Counted from the first letter of the stretch, positions 29,811 through 39,801 are shown. The stretch is 64,000 bases of DNA from Trichomonas vaginalis G3 (GCF_026262505.1 NC_067206.1:34363896-34427895), one strand, 5' to 3'. Program-made: numbers and translations. Notes: a model not told the origin generated them from the sequence alone.

Positions 29811-30422
29811 ATGACAAACATTGAGTTTGAAACAGTTAGAAAGATAGACAATGACACCAAAGTGGTTAGAATAGGTGATTTAAACGTAAGATACTCAAAG
29901 AAATACAACAAATATTCTTTGTCAGACATTATATCTCCATCTGGAAAGAAAACAAACGACTGGGTTAGAAATGCTTCAACTCAGAAAATTTTGACAAGAA
30001 ATCCTGAGCTTATGATATCAGTAGCATTTCATGGAACAAGAGCATATCTTATAGACAAAAGTCTTATACCAATAGTTTTGTTATGGTTAGACCCAGTTGT
30101 TGGATATAACTTCATAACATATGGTTCATTCGATACGGAACGTTGCAGTGAAGGCTTACTTTACATCGTTCAGAAACCGAAGGACTTCAACACAAAAAGA
30201 TATAAGATAGGAAGGACATATAATATAACTCAAAGATATGACAGTACAGTCAATAGAGTCAAGGTTGTGTTTGTTAATGATATGAGAGCTGCTGAAACAG
30301 AACTGCTTGAAGTTTTTGAGAAAATGTATGGTGCTCCCACGAAAGGTAAAGAAACGTTTGAAGTAGATGAGATAGATAAAGCTATAAAATTATTTGACGA
30401 AGTTGCTGAAAAATACATGTAA
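29811..30422 (+). CDS. KilA-N domain plus GIY-YIG (T5orf172-like) protein
   Basis: 203 residues from the ATG at 29811; the frame continues a few codons upstream but without ATG. The N-terminal 100 residues (VRYSKKYNKYSLSDIISP...KKTNDWVRNAST...LIPIVLLWLDP) match the KilA-N DNA-binding fold; the C-terminal part (LLYIVQKP, KIGRTYNITQRYDS, AAETELLEVF) matches the GIY-YIG nuclease-like T5orf172 module. This pairing is common in phages and large DNA viruses. Likely a DNA-binding regulator or nuclease of the element. Confidence 0.75.
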   Translation: MTNIEFETVRKIDNDTKVVRIGDLNVRYSKKYNKYSLSDIISPSGKKTNDWVRNASTQKILTRNPELMISVAFHGTRAYLIDKSLIPIVLLWLDPVVGYNFITYGSFDTERCSEGLLYIVQKPKDFNTKRYKIGRTYNITQRYDSTVNRVKVVFVNDMRAAETELLEVFEKMYGAPTKGKETFEVDEIDKAIKLFDEVAEKYM

Positions 30423-30460
30423 AGCGTTTATTTTTGGTCTTTTGTGAAAGTCAGAAAATA

Positions 30461-30511
30461 AAGTTAGTTTTATTTTTATTTATTTTTTTATTTTGTATGT
30501 AAAGACAGTAA
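30461..30511 (+). promoter_or_regulatory. Duplicated T-rich class 1 promoter-like tract
   Basis: Nearly identical to 28661-28702 and 29760-29810, including TTTTGTATGTAAAGACAGTA. The gene that follows starts further downstream, so this may be an old duplicate. Confidence 0.45.
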
Positions 30512-30621
30512 TCAACATCAGAGAACACAACAACAGTTATAGTCCATGAAGCATAAATGAAGAATACGAGTACATACAGTATAACAAACAGTTACGTCTC
30601 ATTCGTTCAGTCAAAGATGAC

Positions 30622-31335
30622 ATGTACCAAATGCAAAGTATAATGAATGCTCTTCGTTCTACAAAGCAAGCATATCATTGGTTTGAAAACCAACAGACAA
30701 AAGAACTTTTAGAAGAATTTCCTCATATGATTGCTTCCCTCGGAAAACTGAGAGAAGAGATTCCGTATGAAAATCGCAAGAATTTGGCTCCTGGTTTGAA
30801 AGGTTATTATGTTCATAGACTTTTAGTAAACGCTGTAGCAATATGGGCTTCACCTCGTTATGCTTGTTATATTTTCATGATGTTAGATGAACTATATAAA
30901 GCAGAACGTGGAGAGATGGAAAAGAAACTTCAAGCAAAAGATGAAGTCATTGAATCCAAAGACAAAAGCATACAGAAAAGAATACCGCGTTCAGTACCAA
31001 AAGGAAAGGAAAAGAGTTATAGGTATATGATATATACTGAAGAATTGGAGAAAGAAGAAGATAAAGATATGGTTATGTTACATTTAGTCAGAAGAAACAA
31101 CAAGAGCTTTTATGACTTAGCTAAGATATATAAATCTGACAGAAACTGGTTCTATCGTGAAAACTTACCGATTTCAATGACACCGAATGAGCAAATAAAG
31201 GAAATTGTCAAAAATACTCTTCCTCAAACACACTATGACATCAAAGGTTGCACAATACTTACATTCAAAGAAGACTTAACATTACTGAAGGAAAAAATAA
31301 CAGAATATTTCGATAACTTCAAAGAGGAAGAATGA
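30622..31335 (+). CDS. KilA-N domain plus DUF3627-like protein
   Basis: 237 residues from the first clear ATG; the frame is also open further upstream, so the N-terminus is uncertain. Residues 15-95 carry the KilA-N core (AYHWFENQQTKELLEEF..., GYYVHRLLVNAVAIWASP, YIFMMLDELYKAE). A coiled-coil linker (EKKLQAKDEVIESKDKS) follows. The C-terminal third (FYDLAKIYKSDRNWFYRENL, MTPNEQIKEIVKNTLP) resembles the domain that accompanies KilA-N in iridoviruses and ascoviruses (DUF3627). Probable DNA-binding regulatory protein. Confidence 0.7.
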   Translation: MYQMQSIMNALRSTKQAYHWFENQQTKELLEEFPHMIASLGKLREEIPYENRKNLAPGLKGYYVHRLLVNAVAIWASPRYACYIFMMLDELYKAERGEMEKKLQAKDEVIESKDKSIQKRIPRSVPKGKEKSYRYMIYTEELEKEEDKDMVMLHLVRRNNKSFYDLAKIYKSDRNWFYRENLPISMTPNEQIKEIVKNTLPQTHYDIKGCTILTFKEDLTLLKEKITEYFDNFKEEE

Positions 31336-31378
31336 AGTCACGACAACATTAATGATGAAGTCACGACAACATTAACGA
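31330..31378. repeat. Short direct repeat GAAGTCACGACAACATTAA
   Basis: Two copies in tandem, partly overlapping the stop of the preceding gene. Confidence 0.5.
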
Positions 31379-31413
31379 AGAGAGAATGAGGTGAAAAAAG
31401 AGGTGAAAAAACG

Positions 31414-31427
31414 GGTGAGATCTCACC
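31414..31427. promoter_or_regulatory. Dyad GGTGAGATCTCACC, copy 4
   Basis: Preceded by GGTGAAAA half-sites and followed by CTCTTCACCTAAAATATATT. It lies 55 bases before a small repeat-rich frame. Confidence 0.55.
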
Positions 31428-31481
31428 TCTTCACCTAAAATATATTTTTGTGCTATATTTACACTCATTTACGAAGAAGTC

Positions 31482-31646
31482 ATGAATCCTACGTCAATTA
31501 TGTTCGACACTGATAACATTAACGATAACATTAACGATAACATAAACGATAACATAAACGATAACATAAACGATAACATTCATTTTTGCATTAATCCTGC
31601 TGTGTTGTCAAAATGTCATGTTGTCATCATTTTTAAAAGAAGTTAA
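31482..31646 (+). CDS. Small Asp-Asn-Ile-Asn repeat frame, 54 residues
   Basis: Begins MNPTSIMFDT, like the second start of the 313-residue protein (MNPTSMLVEM), and then runs into five to six DNIN units encoded by a 12-base tandem repeat at 31512-31580. The 20 bases around the start (AGTCATGAATCCTACGTCAA) also occur near 28763. Probably a degenerate duplicate of the 5' end of that gene. Coding status is uncertain. Confidence 0.3.
   Translation: MNPTSIMFDTDNINDNINDNINDNINDNINDNIHFCINPAVLSKCHVVIIFKRS
31512..31580. repeat. 12-base tandem repeat GATAACATWAAC, about 5.8 units
   Basis: GATAACATTAAC twice, GATAACATAAAC three times, then a partial unit; all multiples of three, keeping the frame open. 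Confidence 0.9.
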
Positions 31647-31705
31647 TTAACCTGGTGACATGGTGACGTAGTGACACCATCAGTTATTCAAAAATATATT
31701 TTTGC

Positions 31706-32179
31706 TTAAATAGCTTCAGGGTCTATTTCTTCAACCATTTCACTTCCTTCGTCAATGTCAATAGAAGCTTCTTCAACCTTTGGTAAGAATTTCTGTATAA
31801 CATCTTTGTTCGTTATTGTCTTCAGAGATGAAGGATAATATTTCACATTTGTTTCACCCTTCTTATATTCTTTCTGTTCGGAAAGATTTAAAGCAATACT
31901 GAAGAAGTCAATGTTAGAGTTCTTTATGACAGTATAATGAGTATCTTTGACATTCACGAAGAAACTCTTTTGTTTCAAAACTACTGCTAACTCTTGTGAA
32001 GTATAACGTTTGCGGTCAATGACGATAGCTAATGGTCTGACATACTGACCAAACTTAGATTCTTTCACAAACTTCTTGTTAAAGATAACATTAACATTTG
32101 AAGCATTATTGAACTCATTCTTGATGGCAGTAGCGAGAGCATTGTATGAAAAGAACTTGCAATCTTGCATGTGTTTCAT
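31706..32179 (-). CDS. Polinton protein of unknown function, 157 residues
   Basis: Begins MKHMQDCKFFSYNALATAIK. The mid part is basic and beta-rich (RPLAIVIDRKRYTSQELAVVL) and the C-terminus is acidic (EEASIDIDEGSEMVEEIDPEAI, cut here for length: the tail from about residue 135). The acidic tail on a small basic domain is reminiscent of single-strand DNA-binding proteins, but there is no clear motif. Divergent from the DNA polymerase, with a T-rich start region. Confidence 0.45.
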   Translation of the reverse strand: MKHMQDCKFFSYNALATAIKNEFNNASNVNVIFNKKFVKESKFGQYVRPLAIVIDRKRYTSQELAVVLKQKSFFVNVKDTHYTVIKNSNIDFFSIALNLSEQKEYKKGETNVKYYPSSLKTITNKDVIQKFLPKVEEASIDIDEGSEMVEEIDPEAI

Positions 32180-32269
32180 TAAAATAAAAATATTAAATTA
32201 TTTTGAAAAATAACTTTAAAAAATCTAATCTAATTTTTTCAAAAAATATTTTTTTATTTCCTACTAAAG

Positions 32270-35200
32270 ATGTATCGGAAGTTGTCTAAGTTAGAACACT
32301 CGGAAATAAAACAACTTCTTACAGAAGCTAACATAGAAGTAGCAAAACATTACGCAACAAACAAAAAAGCACTCGCTGACATCCTCAATGACTATAATGG
32401 TGCAATAAGTTATGATAGAATTTCATGAGTTCATAAAGCCGCAACGCGGCGAGGACGAAGTCCATGAAGAGCATTTCCTTTAAATGACATTGCTATTGAC
32501 TTATATCATAGACGTTCAGTACCTCATGAAGTAAGAAGAGAAATGTTTGACATAACAAATGCAAACGTTGGTGAAACAAGAAGAAGAGACGACACACTGA
32601 AACAACAGAGAAGAGAGATGTTTAAAGTGCTATAGAACAAGTTCGCAAAGCTAACGATGTCATTCGTTCCATTGACGACAAACCAAAAGAAGGTGAGAGA
32701 TGGTTAAAGAAAGATGAAGAGAATAGGAAGAGAAATGTGAAGTCAGGCAATAGACTCATTGACTTTAACATCGAAGCTTTAGATGAACCAAACAGAGACT
32801 ACTTACACAAACATTTGGTAAGGTTTTCATGAGACTCTTAGAGAAAATTAAAATAAACTCACAACAGAGATGGATGGTATGTTATAAACTTGGTGGAAAG
32901 TATGAATGTTCTACGTTAAACCTCAATAATATTGGAACATTACTACATCAGCTCTTGAAGGAGAACTTTATATCAGAGATAGAAGCAAATGCTGCAGGTA
33001 TTGTTGAAATGCACTATGACTTCTTCTTGACAAACATAAAGAATCTTACTGAAATAAAGATGTATGATTTAACAGAATATGAAGGCTTAACGATGTCAGA
33101 TGTAAAGAAAGGCAAACCAAAAAAGAGACCATATAGAGATGAAAGCACACTGACAAATGACCAGAAAGCCATTTTGGAAGCTCTTAAGCAAACAGGAAAC
33201 CCAGCACTTATAGAAAGCTTTTGGAAAGATAATGGTGAAAAGAAGTTTTATAAGAAGAGAAGCGGTCAGTTCTGGAAGTATCTTTGCACATTACCTATAA
33301 ATCTTGAACGCTACCAAATCTTCAATGAACTGAACAAAAGAACTGCAACACTTATGACAGAAGACAATTGTTTCGTTTATGCTTGCATTCAGGCTGGAGT
33401 AGATGAAGAAACTATTGACCACATGAGAGAAGTCATTCGTGTTAGAGACTTTCCTCAAAGTAAAGTACAAGAAATTTCTGACGCAACAGGTATAGCATTT
33501 AATGTTACCATTGGTTACTTCAATGACTCAAGACATAATGAAATAAAGAGATACATACCAAAAGAATGTGAAACTGTTAGAACTATTGACTTACTTCTTG
33601 TTGAAGACCACTACATGCTAAATGAAAGATTACCAATGACAACATATTTCGTCAGAAATTACAAGAAATTCTCAAAGCTTGTGGTGGAATGAACATTGAG
33701 AAACAAATGAAGATTTATACAAAGAGAGAAGATAAATATGTAGTTCGTTATGATAGAACAACACCGTTATGGGATGTTATGAAAACATTGTGGGAGTGCA
33801 AATATTTCGAACCTATTTCTTATGGAGAACTTTTCACATATACGACTGACTTATATAAACAGAACCTTGCACCATTTAAAGATTTGACATATGCTCCAAA
33901 GTATTGTGTACAACTGAAGAAGAAAGCCGAGTCAAAAGAAGTAAATAAAAATAAGTGCAAGTTCATTCCTGAGCACGTTTTCTTTGCTGACTTTGAGCAG
34001 TAGCACAGATGGCTTTCATAAAGCTTTTAACATCTGTTATGACAGTGAAGATGGTTCAGTGAGTGAAAGCATTGGGGTCAGAACTGTGCAACAGAATTTT
34101 TGGAGCGACTTCCTGACAAGAGTTTAATATATTTCCATAACCTCAGTTATGACATAAACTTCATCTTAAGACACATGACAGAAGTGAAAGGAACTCCCAT
34201 CATTAAAGGTTCACGAACAATGCAAATAACTGGCTTATATAAAGGAAGGGCAATTATTATAAAAGACTCTTACAGTGTTATAAATAAGAAACTTAAACTA
34301 TTTCCTGCTATGTTTAACTTACAAACAGGACCGAAAGAAGTATTTCCATACAACTACTACAGCAGTGTTTTGTTAGCAAATGACAACAGAACTGGTGTCA
34401 TTTCTGAAGCATGTAAGTTTATCCGGGATGCAGATACATTCATGAAAAACATAGATTCCATCAAAGGTTGCAGAATAGATGAGAACCACTTCGACTTAGA
34501 AAAGTATAGCACATTTTATTGCAAACAAGATGTAAGAATTTTAAGAGAAGGTTTTGTTAAGTTCCGCAATGACATATTGAAAGAATTTGATTTAAACGTT
34601 TATGACTACGTTAGTATTTGTTCAATTGCTAACAAATTGTTTGAGAACAGAGTGTACTTCCCGAATGGAAATTTATATGACCTCTCAAATAAACCAAGAG
34701 AATTTATTTCACGCTGTATTCAAGGTGGAAGATGTATGCTGTCAGATAACATTAAACAAAAGAGCGAAAAGAAACTCATTGCTGATTTCGACGCTGTTTC
34801 ATTATATCCATCAGCTATAGCAAGACTTTATACTTTAGAAGGTATACCGAAAGTATTGAAGAAAGAAATGTTAAGCACAGAGTATCTCATGAGACATTTA
34901 TTCGATGACGACCAAAAGGAACCCATTGGTGAAAAGTTTATGTCTGGCTTCTTTGTTCTCATTAAGATAACAGAGATTGGAATACATAGACACTTTCCTT
35001 TAATAGTTTGTGACCCTGAACTAAATCCAGAACTTAACGTTCCCAGAAGTTCAAACACTTGCTGTTTAATGTATGTTGACCATATAACATTACAAGACCT
35101 CATAAAATATCAAGGTGTCAAATGTGAAGTGTTGCAAGGATACTATTACGATGGAAACAGAGATATTAGAATAAGAGATGAAGTAAAGAAGTTGTTTGAG

Positions 35201-36046
35201 TTAAGGTTAAAGTATAAGAAAGAAGGAAATCCTTTGCAAGAAAATATAAAGCTCATTCTGAACAGTATTTATGGCAAAACTATTCTATCTCCTATTGAGT
35301 CAAAAATAACCATAGTAAATGACAAAGATGCTATAAGATATGCCATCAGAAACTACAACCATATAGTGAAGTTCGAAGGTTTGGATGGTTCAGATAAAAC
35401 TATTTTCAAGCTAACGAAAAGCATTTGCAGACACTTTAACTTCTGTCCACTTGGTGTTAACATTCTGTCTATGTCGAAGAGAATAATGTGTGAAGTATTC
35501 TGTACTGCTGAGGACTTAGGAATGGACATCTTTTATAGCGATACGGACAGTATGCATCTCTACAATGAAGATATCCCTCGTTTAGCTGAAGAGTTTGAGA
35601 AACGTTATGGAAGAGTTCTCATTGGTAAAAACCTTGGTCAATTTCATAGCGACTTTGCAGAAATCACACCTGGAAAACAAAGTTTAGCATACAAGTCAAT
35701 ATTTTGTGGAAAGAAGACTTACATAGACTTACTCACGAATGATTTAAATGAAGTTGCATTTCACTGCAGAATGAAAGGCGTGAAGCAAGATGTTATTGCT
35801 TTAACCGCTAATGAAATGTTTCCTGACTCTGTTCAGTGTTTCTATGATGAAGATAAAGGTTTAATGGTTCCGCAAGGAACATATGACAAAGACTCTGAGT
35901 TCAGTTTAATGAAACTTTACAAAGCACTTTATGACGGTCAAGAGATTGGATTTGACTTATGTAAGTCATGTCAACCTTGCTTTGAAGAGAAGTTTAACTT
36001 CTCAATAACGACTAAAACAAGCTTTATTCGTAAGTTGAAGTTCTGA
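32270..36046 (+). pseudogene. Protein-primed family B DNA polymerase, broken
   Basis: Exonuclease and polymerase signatures appear in the right order: FFADFE (Exo I), FHNLSYDINFI (Exo II), FYCKQDVRIL (Exo III), then DFDAVSLYPSA (motif A), LILNSIYGKT (motif B) and YSDTDSMHL (motif C). A long N-terminal region, with NCFVYACIQAG and the later IDLLLVEDHYMLNE, precedes the exonuclease as in other Mavericks. The polymerase replicates the element from protein-primed ends. The gene looks broken, with several breaks, all in the first half; the catalytic second half is one long open frame (34100-36046). Confidence 0.88.
32438..32450. repeat. GC-rich mini-hairpin GCCGC-AAC-GCGGC
   Basis: Immediately followed by a second small stem GGAC-GAA-GTCC at 32453-32463. 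Conspicuous in AT-rich DNA; possibly an inserted short repeat. Confidence 0.4.
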
Positions 36047-36106
36047 GGTCATTTATTTTTGTCAGCAATGAGGTCATTCATGATAAAAATAAGCCCATGG
36101 GGTCAT

Positions 36107-36964
36107 TTACAATACTGCGATGGTAGAGTTTAAGAGTTGTGCTTCAATGTAGAGACAGTCCTTATGGTCTGGAGGTAGCAAAACAGGTGCTTTATGGTCA
36201 TGAGTGGAGAACATGTCTATCCAAAACTCACGATTGAAGCCAGTTAATTTATAGTATTTAGGGTTAGGAAGTGGTGAAGTTCTTGTATGACCAATGAACT
36301 CATTTTCAACTCCCTTACTTAAGTTTGAATATAATATAGCTTGCTTTCTATCCCAAATACCTGGAAATCTAATTTCGGAAAATTCATTTTTCCTCGGAAG
36401 CATTGCATCATAATTGAAAACATTCTTGAAATCATCACTTGGTTCAGAGATTTGAAATCTTATACGTAATGGATTTTTTTTCTTTTTAGCTACTTCATTG
36501 AATGGTGAGAATACAATGAATTGACAGTCATGAGTTCCATCAGCATTTGCTACAAACTCGTAATGAAAAGCTATTAATCTTTCTACAATTCCTTCTTCTT
36601 TCAGTTCTGCAAGAAAATCACGTAAAGGCTGTAAAGTTTGTACTTCAATGTTAAACTTCTTTTGAAAATTTTCGTAAAATGTAATTATACAGTCTTCTAA
36701 CGTCGTACTTTCATTGAAGTATTTGTATATGTGAATGTTTTGGGCGCTTAAAGACTGTTCGTCATTTTCTATCTCGACTTGAAGTATAAAGTCAACCTTT
36801 CTGAAAGCACGTGTTATATACATAGATGTTATGCCAATGTACTTCTCTTCATTTATGTTCACAATCCAGTCTGTTGGAAACTTAAACGTTACTCTGTTCC
36901 CCTTTATTTTGACGTCAGGGTTTTCACTACTGAACGCAACAGATAAAGGTATTTGTCTATACAT
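36107..36964 (-). CDS. Putative penton/minor capsid-type structural protein, 285 residues
   Basis: Begins MYRQIPLSVAFSSENPD. The N-terminal beta-rich part has FKFPTDWIVNINEEKYIGI, a motif shared with the gene at 20298-21180. The C-terminal part is also beta-rich (YKLTGFNREFWIDMFS). Its position next to the small basic protein and major capsid gene, and the class 2 start TTTTTATCCGAATTAAATG, group it with the structural genes. Role in the capsid is inferred from position and motif. Confidence 0.5.
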   Translation of the reverse strand: MYRQIPLSVAFSSENPDVKIKGNRVTFKFPTDWIVNINEEKYIGITSMYITRAFRKVDFILQVEIENDEQSLSAQNIHIYKYFNESTTLEDCIITFYENFQKKFNIEVQTLQPLRDFLAELKEEGIVERLIAFHYEFVANADGTHDCQFIVFSPFNEVAKKKKNPLRIRFQISEPSDDFKNVFNYDAMLPRKNEFSEIRFPGIWDRKQAILYSNLSKGVENEFIGHTRTSPLPNPKYYKLTGFNREFWIDMFSTHDHKAPVLLPPDHKDCLYIEAQLLNSTIAVL

Positions 36965-36985
36965 TTAATTCGGATAAAAATAAAC
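36965..36985 (-). promoter_or_regulatory. Class 2 promoter-like sequence, minor structural gene
   Basis: On the minus strand TTTTTATCCGAATTAA directly joins ATG. Compare TTTTTTATCTGCAGTCAA (37250-37268) and TTTTTATCTGAAGTAAAT (37737-37754): consensus TTTTTATCYGNANTMAA next to ATG. Confidence 0.55.
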
Positions 36986-36988
36986 CAT

Positions 36989-37249
36989 TTACTCTTTCTT
37001 TGCTTCAGCTTCTTTAGCTTTTGCTTCAGCTTCTTCTCTAGCTTTCTTCGCCAGCAAACGTGGGTTCTTTTGTCTTCCAGCAGCTAATGCAGCAAGTTGT
37101 TTTTCACTAAGTTTTCTCTTTGGTCTCTCTGGCTTTTGTTCTTGTTTTTGTTCCTTCAGTTCGGATAAAATTTGCTCACGAATTTCTTTCTTCAATGCTT
37201 CAACATCTATGACCCCCTGGGTCTTGTCCGTAGGGCTTGTCTGAGTCAT
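36989..37249 (-). CDS. Small charged helical protein, 86 residues
   Basis: The ATG at 37249 is chosen because a class 2 sequence abuts it; the frame upstream lacks support. The product is a single long charged helix: EALKKEIREQILSELKEQ, then PKRKLSEKQLAALAAGRQK and a Lys/Glu/Ala-rich tail. The KRKLSEKQ..A...GR segment recurs in small DNA-binding or core proteins of large DNA viruses. Possibly a DNA-packaging accessory; inference. Confidence 0.45.
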   Translation of the reverse strand: MTQTSPTDKTQGVIDVEALKKEIREQILSELKEQKQEQKPERPKRKLSEKQLAALAAGRQKNPRLLAKKAREEAEAKAKEAEAKKE

Positions 37250-37294
37250 TTGACTGCAGATAAAAAACAAAATTAAAACTTTAACCGATGTAAA

Positions 37295-37729
37295 ATGAGC
37301 TTGTCAAAATCAGAGCGAGAGTCTATTATATTAAATGACGCAAGAGGAATACAACATCCTTTCTATTACGTAAGTCAGAGTAAAGATGGTAAAATATACG
37401 TAAGAAAAAGAAAGGTTCCATTAGCGAATGCAGAAAGCGACAACATTAAGGTATATGGCAAGGGTGAAGTCCACGAAGCCCATATAAAACCTTCTGTTCA
37501 AACTGAGCCACCAATAGAACCAGAAGAAAAGAAGCCAGATGTACTTTCAATAACGAACCAAGAGCTTATTGCAAAGTTCGTGAATTTCATTGAAAAACAA
37601 ACCGAGTCAAAGAACCCTGACCCACCAGTGAAAGAAGTTGAGACAAAAGAGAATGTACAGTTCATTGAAAATGTCAAGAAACAACTTCCACCACGAATGC
37701 CAAGAAGAAGAGTGAGAATAATGAAGTAA
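37295..37729 (+). CDS. Polinton protein with KDG motif, 144 residues
   Basis: Residues 20-43 read IQHPFYYVSQSKDGKIYVRK, a short module that recurs in the 78-residue protein at 39849 (GFYIHTMKDGRVQFRK). The rest is Pro/Glu-rich and disordered, with a basic end (PPRMPRRRVRIMK). Lies just upstream of the major capsid gene. Function unknown. Confidence 0.5.
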   Translation: MSLSKSERESIILNDARGIQHPFYYVSQSKDGKIYVRKRKVPLANAESDNIKVYGKGEVHEAHIKPSVQTEPPIEPEEKKPDVLSITNQELIAKFVNFIEKQTESKNPDPPVKEVETKENVQFIENVKKQLPPRMPRRRVRIMK

Positions 37730-37736
37730 ATAGATA

Positions 37737-37754
37737 TTTTTATCTGAAGTAAAT
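37737..37754 (+). promoter_or_regulatory. Class 2 promoter-like sequence, major capsid gene
   Basis: TTTTTATCTGAAGTAAATAC directly before the ATG at 37757. See the minor structural gene for the consensus. Confidence 0.5.
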
Positions 37755-37756
37755 AC

Positions 37757-39330
37757 ATGCAGAACGAACAGCTAAACGAATTTACTCCAGCAGAGCATAT
37801 TCATCAGATTCGCTCATATTTCGATATCATAGACAATGCAGTTCAAATTGGTGACACTAATAGAAAATATTCTGACGCAAAGATTCCATCACAACCTGGA
37901 ACTGCTAAAGATAACACATGGGTAACATTCAATCTCTCACCTCCTGGTGAAAATATGTTGGACCTTTACAATACATTCATTACGTATAAAATGGAAGGTC
38001 AATTTATTGTAGATAAAGAAATTGGTTCAGGTTCCAATAAAACAAACCCACCAGGATTTTGGATTGGTTTCGATGACGCTTTCTATGCAGTTGCTGGATA
38101 TCAAATCCTTGCAAATGGTCGTATCGTATATTCTCAAGACAACGCAAGAGAAGAAGCATATATAACTTCAAACTCACAAACTACCGAACAAATAAAGAAA
38201 GTAGATGTTTTCTCAAAGACTCGACATGAAGATGTATGGAGTCATTCGGGAACATGCAGAACAGGACAAATTGTTAGTGGTCCAATTACAGCAGGAAAAT
38301 CATTTGATTTTAAGCTTCGTTTAAGAATTCCTGTTAGAAGATTCCTTCCATTAGAAGCTATTCGATTTATTCCAGCTTTTGCAGGAAACATTCAGCTTAA
38401 AGTAAAGTTCAGTAGCGACGCCTTACAATGCACATCTATATCTGTAAATGATATCATTGCTTTCAATCCAACTCTTAAAGTTGCATTTGCTTCAGATTCA
38501 AATCCACCGACAAATAAATTTGTTCCATGGAATGAACCATTCACTATGATAACGAAGGCAGTAGAAGCTAGTGGAACAGTTACTATTACAACTGTAACCC
38601 AGCAACTATTTCGAACAAAGATGGATTTTAATGAATGTTTCATTCATCCAAAGTCATTCTCTTTAGACCCTAACATTTATACAGAACTTGTAGAACATTA
38701 TACAAACGAGGTTTTATGTTTTCCTGTTAAAGTTATGGATTGGATTCCTATGGACGGTTCATTCTCAAAGAATACAGATAGTTCAAGTGCAACATTTACA
38801 GCAGCTTATACGCCTATTAATGTTAAAAGTATTTGGGCACTATTTAGAAAGAAAGACAACTATTATGTTAATTTTGAGAACCCTAAGTTTAAATATCTTC
38901 AGCTTTCCATGGGAGCTTATGGAAATATGCCTGCAGAACCGAAAAATCATATGGACCTGTATTTTATGAAATGGTTGCGAACGCTTGCAATACAAACAAT
39001 GATATGATAGGATTTAATGAAGATGTTATGAGGTCATTGGTGGATGATGGTAGTGTGGAACATAAATGGGATAGCTATGACAACACACATTTCTTATGTG
39101 GTTTTCCAACAGAAGTGGACTTTTGCTTCCAGCAAGGTCAAACATCTACTGCTCCAATAACATACAAATTGTCTGTTAAAGGACCTATTGAACTAGCAAC
39201 TGAAAACGTACCAAAGCCACTTATTGGATTTATGAGGGATTGTTGCTTTGCCATTCAGGTGCGTGCTAATGGAATCCCAATAATAAGATTAGATGACTAT
39301 AACTTAGCTACGGACGACGGTGAGGAATAA
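37757..39330 (+). pseudogene. Double-jelly-roll major capsid protein, broken
   Basis: Starts MQNEQLNEFTPAEHIHQ. Contains segments typical of Polinton major capsid proteins: WVTFNLSPPGENMLDLYN, AGYQILANGRIVYSQ, REEAYITSNS, and RLRIPVRRFLPLEA. These proteins form trimers that build an icosahedral shell, indicating that the element family can make virions. The gene looks broken once, near its C-terminal end. It lies among other structural genes and has a class 2 start. Confidence 0.85.
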
Positions 39331-39360
39331 AGGATGAACGTTTATTTTTAAAGCTTATAA

Positions 39361-39801
39361 ATGAGTTCTTCATCAAGCTCTCGTGAACCTTCACCATCTA
39401 TGAAACAAACTTTACCAAACGATTATGGAGCACCTATTGAATATTTCTTACGAGCTGCACAATGGCAAAGAGCAGTCTCACCAAGGTTAGGTGTTCCACC
39501 AGCTCCTGTCAAAAATAGCATTTGGTCAAGTCCTTATATAAAATATGGTCTCCCACTAGGTTTGCTAGCTACAGCAGGAGCAGTTATGATGTTGAAAAGA
39601 AATAAAGCAAATGTTGTAAATAATACTGAAGTAGCTGAAGTTAAACAAACTCCAACACCTTCACAAGCAAAACCTTCAATGACTCCTGAACCTATGGAAG
39701 TACAAACTCCTGTTCAAAAGTCAACTCCTAAACCGACTCCAACATTTAAACCAGAACCTACTCCTCAAATAAATCGTAAAACTCCTGCGTTTCCTTACTG
39801 A
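39361..39801 (+). CDS. Single-span membrane protein with Pro/Thr-rich tail, 146 residues
   Basis: Ser-rich start (MSSSSSSREPSPSMKQ), one hydrophobic helix near residues 62-80 (GLPLGLLATAGAVMML) followed by KRNK, then a 60-residue Pro/Thr/Lys tail (TPTPSQAKPSMTPEP and similar). Placed after the capsid gene, it may be a virion membrane or linking protein. No family recognised. Confidence 0.5.
   Translation: MSSSSSSREPSPSMKQTLPNDYGAPIEYFLRAAQWQRAVSPRLGVPPAPVKNSIWSSPYIKYGLPLGLLATAGAVMMLKRNKANVVNNTEVAEVKQTPTPSQAKPSMTPEPMEVQTPVQKSTPKPTPTFKPEPTPQINRKTPAFPY

Noticed and set aside
31512-31580. 12-base tandem repeat as a replication origin iteron array
   Set aside because: Polintons replicate from protein-primed ends, and the repeat keeps a reading frame; no other origin feature is present.
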